A stretch of DNA of 56,309 bases from Methanomassiliicoccus sp. Its GTDB lineage: Archaea > Thermoplasmatota > Thermoplasmata > Methanomassiliicoccales > Methanomassiliicoccaceae. Location: positions 1 through 56,309 of the forward strand of contig JADFDJ010000014.1 in the NCBI GenBank assembly GCA_018262895.1. The letters are read 5' to 3'. Below, piece by piece: positions 26,410 to 34,100 of the stretch; position 1 is the stretch's first letter, and each line of letters starts with the position of its first letter. The position numbers and the translations under genes are program-made. A model generated the notes under the pieces. That model made no database searches. It saw only the letters and a program-made list of their open reading frames with translations, and was not told the DNA's origin.

Positions 26410-27765
26410 ATGAAAATACCGAGGATAGTGATAGCTGGGGAGAGGAGCGGAGTAGGAAAATCCACAATCACTGTGGGCATCCTTCTGGCCTTGAAGGCCA
26501 GAGGCCTGGAGCCACAGCCCTTCAAGACCGGCCCTGACTTCCTGGACCCCATGCACCACAGCCTGGTCCTGGGGAAGCCTTCCCGCAACTTGGACACATG
26601 GATGTTCAAGGACAAGGTGTTCTCCTCGTTCCTCCGAGGCTCACGAGGATCGGACATCTCCGTGATAGAGGGTGTGATGGGGTTGTATGACGGCCTTGAT
26701 GGGAGGTCCGAGGAAGGGTCCACCTCCCATCTGGCGAAACGCCTCGGGGCTCCAGTCATCCTCATCGTCGATGCCTCGTCCTCCGCCCGCTCGGCCGGTG
26801 CGGTGGCGCTGGGTTTCCGGGAATACGATCCTGACGTGAATATCGGAGGCGTGATCTTCAACAACGTCGGCAGCCCGCACCATTTGGAGATGGTGCGCGA
26901 TTCCCTCAGGGGCATGGAGTGCTTGGGCGGTATTCCCCATGATGCCCTGGCCGAGCTCTCCTCCCGTCACCTCGGCCTTGTCCCCGCCACCGAGGACCCC
27001 AACATGGAGAGGTATGGCCGCATCCAGAAGATGATCGAGGACAATGTGGACATGGACAGGATGGTCGACATCGCTTTTTCCGCCCCTGATATCTGCCCGC
27101 CGAGGTCCAGGACAAGGCACTCTCGAGCACCGCGCTGCCGTATCGGGCTGGCGCAGGACGAGGCGTTCAACTTCTACTATGCGGACAACATCGACGGGCT
27201 ACGATCCCTGGGTGCTGAGGTGGTGCCCTTCTCCCCGATCAGGGACGAGCTCCCGGACGTGGACGGATTGTATTTCGGCGGCGGATACCCCGAGGTCTTC
27301 GCGCCTCAGCTGGAGGCAGCCTCCGGGATGAGGCAGGCGGTGAAGAAGGCCGCCACCTCGGGTATGCCCATCTACGCGGAGTGCGGTGGAATGATGTACT
27401 TCTGCGATGCGGTGGCGGACGCCCAGGGAGGCAAGAGGAAAATGTGCGGGGTCTTCGATGCGGAGGTGGAGATGACCGAACGCCTCCAGGCCATCGGCTA
27501 TGTGGAGGTCCGTGCGCGGAAGGATAACGTACTCAGCAAGAGCGGGTGGGGCACGAGGGGGCATGAGTTCCACTTCTCCAAGGTGAGCTGCCTGGGAGAG
27601 AAAGAGTTCGCATACGAGATGCTGCGAGGCAAGGGCATGATCGACAACAAGGACGGCCTGACGGCCTACGATACGCTGGCCTCCTATACCCACCTTCACT
27701 TCGCCTCCTGCCCGAAGTTCGTTCGCCGTTTCGTGAGGAACTGCGAGATGTGGAGGCGAAGGTGA
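26410..27765 (+). CDS. cbiA: CfbB/CbiA-type a,c-diamide synthase
   Basis: ATP- and glutamine-dependent amidase that converts acetate side chains a and c of a tetrapyrrole to amides: cobyrinate in B12 synthesis (CbiA) or Ni-sirohydrochlorin in F430 synthesis (CfbB). The N-terminal P-loop reads GERSGVGKST, followed by KTGPDFLDPMHH. The C-terminal class I glutaminase has the nucleophile in AECGGMMYF near 325 and a histidine pair in GHEFHFSK. At 451 aa it is the usual length. The ATG at 26410 has GAGG upstream; a TTG 6 nt earlier is less likely. Neighbouring cobyric acid synthase genes favour CbiA, but both substrates can be used by related proteins, so CfbB is not excluded. Confidence 0.9.
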   Translation: MKIPRIVIAGERSGVGKSTITVGILLALKARGLEPQPFKTGPDFLDPMHHSLVLGKPSRNLDTWMFKDKVFSSFLRGSRGSDISVIEGVMGLYDGLDGRSEEGSTSHLAKRLGAPVILIVDASSSARSAGAVALGFREYDPDVNIGGVIFNNVGSPHHLEMVRDSLRGMECLGGIPHDALAELSSRHLGLVPATEDPNMERYGRIQKMIEDNVDMDRMVDIAFSAPDICPPRSRTRHSRAPRCRIGLAQDEAFNFYYADNIDGLRSLGAEVVPFSPIRDELPDVDGLYFGGGYPEVFAPQLEAASGMRQAVKKAATSGMPIYAECGGMMYFCDAVADAQGGKRKMCGVFDAEVEMTERLQAIGYVEVRARKDNVLSKSGWGTRGHEFHFSKVSCLGEKEFAYEMLRGKGMIDNKDGLTAYDTLASYTHLHFASCPKFVRRFVRNCEMWRRR

Positions 27766-27766
27766 G

Positions 27767-29566
27767 ATGGACGAGCATTGGAGCAAGGTAATAAGCGAGC
27801 TGCAGAACTTTCGGCCTGGGCCCAACAGGGAGTGCGAGTACTATCATTGTCACTACGACGGTCAGGACTGCTCCCTGTGCTTCTGCCCCCTCTACCCGTG
27901 CTTGGACCCCCGACTGGGCGGAATGGTGGTATCGAAGAGAGGCACGGAGGTGTGGAGCTGCGAGTCCTGCTACTGGAACCATCGAGGAGAGGTGGCGAAG
28001 GAGCTGGCGAAGCGCATCGCTCCCACCGCGACGCGCCCACCAAGGTCGGAGCTGGAACGGGCGAAGAAGGAGGTGGAGGCCTTACATCCAGTGAGCGCGA
28101 TGCCCATAATGATACTGGGAGCCACGTCGGGTGCGGGCAAGTCCCTACTGGTCGCGGCGCTGTGCCGCCTGTTCTCGGACATGGGGTTCAATGTGGCTCC
28201 GTTCAAGTCACAGAACATGTCCCTGAACTCCATGGTCACCCCCCAGGGCGGGGAGATCTCCAGGGCCCAGGCCCTGCAGGCGGTGGCTGCCCGGACAGAG
28301 CCGGACCACCACATGAACCCTATCCTTCTAAAGCCCAAGAAGGATGACGTGTCCCAGGTCATTGTGGAGGGCAAGCCCTACAGGGACATGGACGTGAAGA
28401 CCTACTACGGGGAGTTCACCCTCGGGGAGGGCACGGAGATCGTCAAGAGGGCATGGGAGTTCCTGAAGAAGACGAGGGATGTGGTCGTGATCGAGGGGGC
28501 AGGATCTCCTGCGGAGATCAACATCCTCGACCGGGACATCGCCAACATGAAGGCCGCGGAGATAGCCCAGGCCCCCTGCCTGCTGGTGGTGAACATGGAG
28601 TGGGGCGGGGCCTTCGCCTACGCCTACGGTACGGTGGACCTTCTACCACCAGAGAAACGCAGGATGATCAAGGGGATCATCCTCAACAACATGCACGGAG
28701 ACGCTAGCTGCCTGGACGAAGGGATAAAGGAGCTGGAATCGCGTCTGGGCATCCCCGTCCTGGGGGTGGTGCCTCACGTGGAGCACTTTCTACCGGACGA
28801 GGACTCGCAGGACCTGGCCAAGGAGAAGGGGTCAGGAGAGCTGAGGGTCGGGGTCATCATGCTCCCCCGCATAGCCAACTTCACCGACCTGGACGCTCTA
28901 GCGCTGGAGGGGGTGAAGGTCGTCTACGTGAAGGAGGTCCGGTCCCTTGAGGGAGTGGACGCGGTCATCATCCCCGGGACCAAGAACACCGTGGCCGACC
29001 TGCGCTGGCTTCACGAGAAAGGCCTGTTCGAGGCCATAAGGTCACTGCGGGGCAAGGTCCCCATCCTGGGCATATGTGGAGGCTACCAGATGCTGGGAAA
29101 GGAGGTCATCGACCTCAATGGGGTGGAAGGGGACGAGGGGGCCTCATGGGAAGGCCTGGGTCTGCTGGACGTGACCACCAACTTCGAGTTCTACGAGAAG
29201 AGGACCACCCAGGTGACCGGACGACTAGCCGATGGGTCCGGAGAGGTCCGTGGCTACGAGATCCACATGGGCCAGTCAGAGAGCAGGGAATCGCCCCTCT
29301 TCTACCTCAAGGAGAACGGTTCCGAGAAGGCAGAGGGAGCGGTCTCACCTGACGGTATGGTGATGGGTTCCTACGTCCATGGGCTGTTCGACCTTCCTGC
29401 GTTCCGCTCCGCGTTCCTCTCCAAGATCCCTCACAGAGAGAGCAGGGATGAATGCCCACAGGACTACGACCGGTCAGTCGAGGAAGGGCTGGACGCTCTG
29501 GCATCGGTGGTGGGCTCGAGCCTGGACATGAACAGGCTGCTTACCATACTGAGGGAGGGGCTGTGA
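27767..29566 (+). CDS. cobQ: Cobyric acid synthase (CobQ/CbiP) with N-terminal cysteine-rich zinc domain
   Basis: Amidates side chains b, d, e and g of adenosylcobyrinate diamide using glutamine. Residues 1-85 are an extra cysteine-rich module (CEYYHCH, CSLCFCPLYPC, WSCESCYW) of the kind found as a stand-alone small protein (zf-like, PF04071) near cobalamin genes. The CobQ core starts near 108 with P-loop GATSGAGKS, then SQNMSLNSMVT and MNPILLKPK. The C-terminal class I glutaminase has the nucleophile in ILGICGGYQMLG near 430 and the histidine in YVHGLFD. CobQ is normally about 490-500 aa, so the excess is accounted for by the zinc module. It begins one base after cbiA and its stop overlaps the next gene as TGATG. 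Confidence 0.92.
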   Translation: MDEHWSKVISELQNFRPGPNRECEYYHCHYDGQDCSLCFCPLYPCLDPRLGGMVVSKRGTEVWSCESCYWNHRGEVAKELAKRIAPTATRPPRSELERAKKEVEALHPVSAMPIMILGATSGAGKSLLVAALCRLFSDMGFNVAPFKSQNMSLNSMVTPQGGEISRAQALQAVAARTEPDHHMNPILLKPKKDDVSQVIVEGKPYRDMDVKTYYGEFTLGEGTEIVKRAWEFLKKTRDVVVIEGAGSPAEINILDRDIANMKAAEIAQAPCLLVVNMEWGGAFAYAYGTVDLLPPEKRRMIKGIILNNMHGDASCLDEGIKELESRLGIPVLGVVPHVEHFLPDEDSQDLAKEKGSGELRVGVIMLPRIANFTDLDALALEGVKVVYVKEVRSLEGVDAVIIPGTKNTVADLRWLHEKGLFEAIRSLRGKVPILGICGGYQMLGKEVIDLNGVEGDEGASWEGLGLLDVTTNFEFYEKRTTQVTGRLADGSGEVRGYEIHMGQSESRESPLFYLKENGSEKAEGAVSPDGMVMGSYVHGLFDLPAFRSAFLSKIPHRESRDECPQDYDRSVEEGLDALASVVGSSLDMNRLLTILREGL

Positions 29567-30411
29567 TGGGGCGGATCATGGTCATGGGGACATCCTCAGG
29601 CGCGGGGAAGACCACGATCGCTGCCCTGCTATGCCGTCATTTCGCTCTTCAAGGGCTCAGGGTCGCCCCTTTCAAGGCCAGCAATCTTTCCCTCAACTCC
29701 TTCGTTACATCCAAGGGGGAGGAGATCGGGGTATCTCAGGCCTACCAGGCGTGGGCCTGCGGACGAGAGCCGGAGGGGGACATGAACCCGATCCTCCTTA
29801 AGCCCAAGGGAGGGGGTGTCTGCCAGATCGTCCTCGATGGCCGCCCTTATATCGATGTCGGCCGGGGGGGAAAGACGGTGGAAAGGGAGAGGCTCATGGG
29901 CGCGGTCATCGCCGCCTACCAGAGGTTGATGGAGAGGAACGACGTGGTGGTGATCGAGGGTTCGGGCTCTCCCGCGGAGATAAATCTTAGAAGGGAGGAC
30001 ATCGCGAACATGGCCACGGCCGAGATGGCCCAGGCCCCTGTGGTCCTGGTGGGCGATATAGAGCGGGGTGGAGTGTTCGCCGCCATCCATGGCACCTACT
30101 CCCTCCTGGAGCCCAGGCACAGGCAGCTGGTGAAGGCCTATCTTATCAACCGCTTCCGTGGGGACGCCAGCATACTGGGGGAGGGCATACGCCGATTGAC
30201 CGATCTCACCGGACTGCCCTGCCTGGGAGTCATGCCGTTCGCCAACCTGCGTTTCCCCAGCGAGGACAGCCTGGACCTTGCCCGGGGACAGGGGAAGGGC
30301 ATGAGCGGCGCCGACGTCAGGCAGGGCTGGCTGGACAACCTTGACAGGCTCTACTGGACATCCCGGGAACATATCGATTACGGCAAGATCGACAGGATCG
30401 CGTTGGGCTGA
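29566..30411 (+). CDS. CobQ-like protein lacking the glutaminase domain
   Basis: A 281-residue paralogue of the ATP-binding half of cobyric acid synthase: P-loop GTSSGAGKTT near residue 8, SNLSLNSFVTSKG near 40, MNPILLKPKGGG, and VIEGSGSPAEINL near 125. After about residue 245, where CobQ proceeds into its class I glutaminase, this protein jumps to a short tail (WLDNLDRLYWTSREHIDY) that resembles the CobQ C-terminus. The glutaminase has thus been removed cleanly rather than the gene being truncated. The remaining ATP-binding motifs are intact, so it may use free ammonia, borrow ammonia from the neighbouring CobQ, or have another role. It overlaps cobQ by TGATG. Confidence 0.8.
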   Translation: MGRIMVMGTSSGAGKTTIAALLCRHFALQGLRVAPFKASNLSLNSFVTSKGEEIGVSQAYQAWACGREPEGDMNPILLKPKGGGVCQIVLDGRPYIDVGRGGKTVERERLMGAVIAAYQRLMERNDVVVIEGSGSPAEINLRREDIANMATAEMAQAPVVLVGDIERGGVFAAIHGTYSLLEPRHRQLVKAYLINRFRGDASILGEGIRRLTDLTGLPCLGVMPFANLRFPSEDSLDLARGQGKGMSGADVRQGWLDNLDRLYWTSREHIDYGKIDRIALG

Positions 30412-30457
30412 GGAACGTCTCCAGGACGGCGCTTGACGATGGATAGGATGGCATTTC

Positions 30458-31084
30458 CTACGAGTAGCGGAGGGAGTGCGGTTCACCCTCCCTCATCTTT
30501 GGCTTGAGGCCAAGCTGCAGCCATAGTCCCAGCGCCCTGCCCAGGTCGTGGATGTAATCCCCAGCGGCCAGGGTGTTCCTCTCGATGATGGTGGCGTACC
30601 GGTCCATGAGGGCTCCAGGCGGAACGAAGTCCAGGCTCCGCTCCTGCTTCTCCGCTCCCATGTACAGCAGCCTCCCCTGGAGGGAGCAGAAATCCTCCTT
30701 CACAAAGGCAGGCTCCTCCGACAGTTTGATGTCCTTACGCCCCAGGGTCAGGGACGCCTTCTCCGCCGTACGCAGCTCCTCCATGATCTGGGCGGCGGCC
30801 TTACGGCCGTTGAGGCAGTTGTTGTGGAAGTCCTCCACGCGCACGTTCAGGTAATCCGCCTTGGCAGCCCTCTCGCATTGCTGTACAAGGGCCATGAGCT
30901 TGCCCATCTCCTCGAACATGACCAGGAGGACCGCGAACCGCAGACGGTCGCGACCAGGATATTCATCTTGACCTGCCAAGGCATGATAGGTGTTGGAGTT
31001 CTCCAGGATATGCGCTGCCAGGTCCTCGGCCAATTGAAAGGCCGCGTCCCGTGCAGGGTGAAGGACGTCTGCTTCTCCGCTCAT
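30458..31084 (-). CDS. AbiV/HEPN-like helical protein
   Basis: A protein of about 208 residues, mostly helical. A central stretch (LRFAVLLVMFEEMGKLMAL, near residue 65) resembles the A-x-EE-x-GK core of AbiV-type HEPN proteins, followed by a conserved-looking HNNCLNGRKAA segment with charged residues. AbiV of Lactococcus is an abortive-infection phage defence factor; many homologues are uncharacterised. The start is chosen at ATG 31084 because the longer frame has a poorly structured N-terminus. It stands alone on the minus strand between plus-strand operons. Assignment is by motif impression only. Confidence 0.45.
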   Translation of the reverse strand: MSGEADVLHPARDAAFQLAEDLAAHILENSNTYHALAGQDEYPGRDRLRFAVLLVMFEEMGKLMALVQQCERAAKADYLNVRVEDFHNNCLNGRKAAAQIMEELRTAEKASLTLGRKDIKLSEEPAFVKEDFCSLQGRLLYMGAEKQERSLDFVPPGALMDRYATIIERNTLAAGDYIHDLGRALGLWLQLGLKPKMREGEPHSLRYS

Positions 31085-31164
31085 GCCTGGTCCATGGCAC
31101 GACCGGATATGAAAGGTTTCCCGAAGCGATAGTAGTGTTACCGCCGCTCTCAATTCTTCATATC

Positions 31165-31436
31165 ATGGAGAGCTAGGAGGTGCTTAGGGCGAGGGCGAGG
31201 AAGATCGCCGAGGACAAGACAGGCTTCCACATCTATCTGGTCATCTTCTTAGCGATATACAGCTTGTTCATCGCGATGTGGCTGTGGAGCGAGGGCGGAT
31301 TCCCGTGGTTCGTCTTCCCGCTGGTGTTCTAGGGCATTGGGCTCGTCGTTCATGGCCCGGGAGTTTTCATGGGGCAGGGTACGCGGACCGGTTGGCCGAG
31401 AAGGAGTATGGGCGGCTCAAAGGGCAGCGGCAATAA
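31165..31436 (+). pseudogene. Decayed 2TM-domain membrane protein gene
   Basis: Translation from ATG 31165 gives a typical small two-helix (2TM) protein: RARARKIAEDKTGFHIYLV, a first helix, WSEGGFPWFVFPLVF, then GIGLVVHG. It is broken by TAG codons at 31174 and 31330; the second replaces the tryptophan usual before GIGL. A frameshift follows near 31370, after which the other frame reads YADRLAEKEYGRLKGQRQ and stops at TAA (31434). GTG at 31180 could serve as an internal start but would still meet the second TAG and the frameshift. The three lesions indicate a pseudogene. Confidence 0.65.
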
Positions 31437-31524
31437 GCCTCCCTTTGAGAGAGGGCCCTGATGGAGCAACGTGAGGATATGCCACCGATGATGTGACATG
31501 TAGTGCCTTTGCATTTTTTTCTTC

Positions 31525-31548
31525 CGCTTAGAAGCGAAATGCTTTTTT
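31525..31548 (+). terminator. Possible hairpin terminator before the NatA-like gene
   Basis: CGCTT-AG-AAGCG (31525-31536), extended loosely by GCATTT upstream and AAATGC, then followed by TTTTTT. It lies between the decayed 2TM gene and the following ABC gene and could end transcription from the left. Confidence 0.35.
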
Positions 31549-31580
31549 AACACCCTTTTTATATGTGGCCACAGACGGGG

Positions 31581-32306
31581 ATGGAGAGCGTGTCAGCTGT
31601 AGAGGTAATAGATCTTGTGAAAACCTTCGGGGAGGTCCGTGCCGTTGACGGCCTCTCCTTCTCAGTTTCCGAGGGCGAGGTTTTCGGCCTGATCGGTCCC
31701 AACGGAGCAGGGAAGACGACGACCATGAGGATGATGTCCACCCTCCTCCAGGTCACGTCCGGTAGCATCAACATATTCGGTCACGACGTGATGAAGGAAA
31801 CGGATGAGGTCAGGAGGATCATAAGCTACCTGCCTGAGGAGGCGGGTGCTTATAAGAACCTTACCGGAAGGCAGTACCTAGAGTTCATCGCACGGTTCTT
31901 CGCGAAGGGTGAAGGAGCAATTGAGATCGCTGCCAGAGGTATGGATGTCGCCCGATTGGGAGACAGGATCGATGATCGGGTGGAGACCTACAGCAAGGGT
32001 ATGGCCCGCCGCCTGCTGGTGGGCCGGGCGCTCATGTTCCGTCCCCGTCTGGCCATCCTCGACGAGCTTACCTCTGGCCTGGACGTCATCAGTGCCCAGC
32101 AAATCCGCAGGGTGGTGCGCGACTCCACAAAGGCCGGCACAACCGTGATAGTGTCATCGCACAACATGCTGGAGGTCGAGCTCATATGCGACCGCATCGC
32201 CCTCGTGAACGCGGGCAAGCTCGTGGAGCTCGGCACCCCCTCGGAGCTGAAGTACCGGTACGGTGCGGCCAACATCGAGGATGTGTTCGTGAGGGTGGTA
32301 GGATGA
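31581..32306 (+). CDS. NatA-like ABC exporter ATPase
   Basis: An ATPase of about 241 residues. Walker A is GPNGAGKTTT near residue 40; the signature position has TYSKGMARR near 133; Walker B is LAILDELTSGLD near 152, where glutamate-leucine replaces the usual glutamate-proline; the switch is SSHNMLE. The ATG at 31581, preceded by GGGG, is preferred over 31563, which lies in the TATA-like region itself. It overlaps the permease gene as ATGA. NatAB-type pairs export sodium or peptides; the substrate here is unknown. Confidence 0.88.
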   Translation: MESVSAVEVIDLVKTFGEVRAVDGLSFSVSEGEVFGLIGPNGAGKTTTMRMMSTLLQVTSGSINIFGHDVMKETDEVRRIISYLPEEAGAYKNLTGRQYLEFIARFFAKGEGAIEIAARGMDVARLGDRIDDRVETYSKGMARRLLVGRALMFRPRLAILDELTSGLDVISAQQIRRVVRDSTKAGTTVIVSSHNMLEVELICDRIALVNAGKLVELGTPSELKYRYGAANIEDVFVRVVG

Positions 32307-33580
32307 AGCCTCTGACCAATATAATTCGCAAGGAGGTCAAGGAGCTGCTCACTCCGGCCACCATAATACCTGTGGTCGTCATGGCAGTGCTGTTCGCATC
32401 CCTTGGAGGGATGATCGGAGGTGCTCAGGAGGAAGCGTCCAAGGCCCCGATCATCGGCCTTATCGACCTGGACGGCGGGAACTACTCGCAGGTCATCTCC
32501 TCATACATCTCGGCCAATTCCGAGATCGCATATAATGGAACGGACGTTGATGTCGGTCTGGAGGCGGTACGTACCGCTGGTGGTCCTGCGGTCATCGTCG
32601 TCGAGCCCGATTTCACCTCCGATATCAGCGCCGGGATCCCGGGCACCGTCAGGGTGTACTGGATCATGGCCGGTGCTGGCGTAATGGATTCCGTCTCCTC
32701 CTCGGTCGTGGACGTGATCCTCTCGGGTGCTGGTCAGATGCTGTCAGCGAGGATGATCGAGGAGGGTGCGTCCACCAATTCCAGCCTCATACTGGCGCCC
32801 ATGGTCAAGAGCGAGACCACCTACTTCAAGCAGATGACCATGGACGACATCTCGCCGTCCACCGTTTCCGGCGTCCTTTCCTCCCAGTCGTTCCTGATAC
32901 CTCTGGTGGTCATGCTGGTCATCCTCATGTCCGGTGGCAGCATCATCGGCTCCATGGGAATGGAGAAGGAGAACAAGACGCTGGAGACCCTCCTGACCAT
33001 GCCGGTCAAGCGTCGTGATATCGTCATGGGTAAGCTTGCTGGGGCGGCGGTCGTGGGCCTGCTGATGGCCATCGTCTACATGGCGGGCATGGGCTATTAC
33101 ATGGGCTCCCTGCAGGGGCAGTCCGCGATAGATATGGCACGCTTCGGGTTGGTGCTCGATCCACTGGACTATCTGCTGGTCGGGCTATCCCTGTTCCTGG
33201 CCGTCCTGGGCGCCCTGGCGCTATGCATGCTCATGGGTGCCTTCGCTCGGGACTTCAAGTCCGCCCAGACCCTGACAATGCCCATTACCTTCCTGGCGAT
33301 GGTGCCTTTCTTCATAATGATGATGAAGGACTTCAGCACCCTTCCGCTGGTAGGGCAGGCCGTCATCTTCCTTATCCCCTTCAGCCACCCCATGATGGTC
33401 ATGAACAACCTCATGTTCAACGATTATGGGCTGGTGATTGCCGGGATAGCCTACGAGGCGGTTTTTGCCGCTGTCACCGTGGGATTGTCTGTGTGGCTGT
33501 TCAAGAAGGACATGCTCATTACAGGATGGAAGAAGGGGAGCAAGAAGACGGTCAGGGGATTCATGAGGAAGGGGCGGTGA
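32303..33580 (+). CDS. NatB/YhaP-type ABC-2 permease
   Basis: A 425-residue permease with an N-terminal helix, a large extracytoplasmic domain (about residues 45-205, containing the NYSQVISSYISANSEIAYNG region) and five or six helices at the C-terminal end. The GMEKENKTLETLLTMPVKRRDI stretch near 225 is the typical coupling element of this group. The tail is basic. It forms a two-gene exporter with the preceding ATPase. Confidence 0.86.
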   Translation: MKPLTNIIRKEVKELLTPATIIPVVVMAVLFASLGGMIGGAQEEASKAPIIGLIDLDGGNYSQVISSYISANSEIAYNGTDVDVGLEAVRTAGGPAVIVVEPDFTSDISAGIPGTVRVYWIMAGAGVMDSVSSSVVDVILSGAGQMLSARMIEEGASTNSSLILAPMVKSETTYFKQMTMDDISPSTVSGVLSSQSFLIPLVVMLVILMSGGSIIGSMGMEKENKTLETLLTMPVKRRDIVMGKLAGAAVVGLLMAIVYMAGMGYYMGSLQGQSAIDMARFGLVLDPLDYLLVGLSLFLAVLGALALCMLMGAFARDFKSAQTLTMPITFLAMVPFFIMMMKDFSTLPLVGQAVIFLIPFSHPMMVMNNLMFNDYGLVIAGIAYEAVFAAVTVGLSVWLFKKDMLITGWKKGSKKTVRGFMRKGR

Positions 33581-33772
33581 TGGCTACCATATATCCTGAT
33601 CAGATGGATTACCGGAACGTCTAGGCTCGGCTGTCAGATTGAGAGCTTGGCCATAGCCGATTGCGACCGACAGGTTGCTGCGCTGGCATGAGGGGACCTA
33701 ATGATAATTACGTCTGTCTGAGGAACAAGGTTTAAGTAATGGAGCCCTTCTTTTCCCATCGGAGTTATCATA

Positions 33773-34090
33773 TTGCCTAGTAGACCACCATTTAAGCCGG
33801 GTGCCAGGGACGATAAGAAGAAGTTCCGCCCCCAGACACCCCGGGTGGCCATGTTGAACCTTCACCGAATGGGTTCGTTCAAGTACGATCTTCGGGAGAT
33901 ACTCAACGCCGCCCCCATGGACAAGACCGCTATACCCACTGTCGTCGCGAACATCATTGCCAAGGCATCGAGGGTCTCCGTCAAAGAGACCAAAGAATAT
34001 GTTAGGGAGATAGAGAAGTTGGGCACCATCGACAAGATCGCTGCCGATGATGTGTGCACCCTTTTGGACCGCTACTCCAAGTGGCGCTGA
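33773..34090 (+). CDS. Small basic protein of unknown function (105 aa)
   Basis: It starts at a TTG, with GGAG about 8 nt upstream and a TATA-like GGTTTAAGTAATGG about 40 nt upstream. The first 25 residues are basic and proline-rich (PSRPPFKPGARDDKKKFRP) and likely disordered. The rest is a compact helical region, VSVKETKEYVREIEKL, reminiscent of a small helix-turn-helix or nucleic-acid-binding fold. No family was recognised. The good promoter and the composition support a real gene. Confidence 0.6.
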   Translation: MPSRPPFKPGARDDKKKFRPQTPRVAMLNLHRMGSFKYDLREILNAAPMDKTAIPTVVANIIAKASRVSVKETKEYVREIEKLGTIDKIAADDVCTLLDRYSKWR

Positions 34091-34100
34091 ACATATCTTC

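Noticed and set aside
31165-31436. Possible genome-wide reading of TAG as pyrrolysine
   Set aside because: TAG ends several intact genes in the window (BtuF-like, NifK-like, cobN copy 1, cbiN, hypA, nth, nikR, osmC), often right before a terminator or another gene, so it is an ordinary stop.
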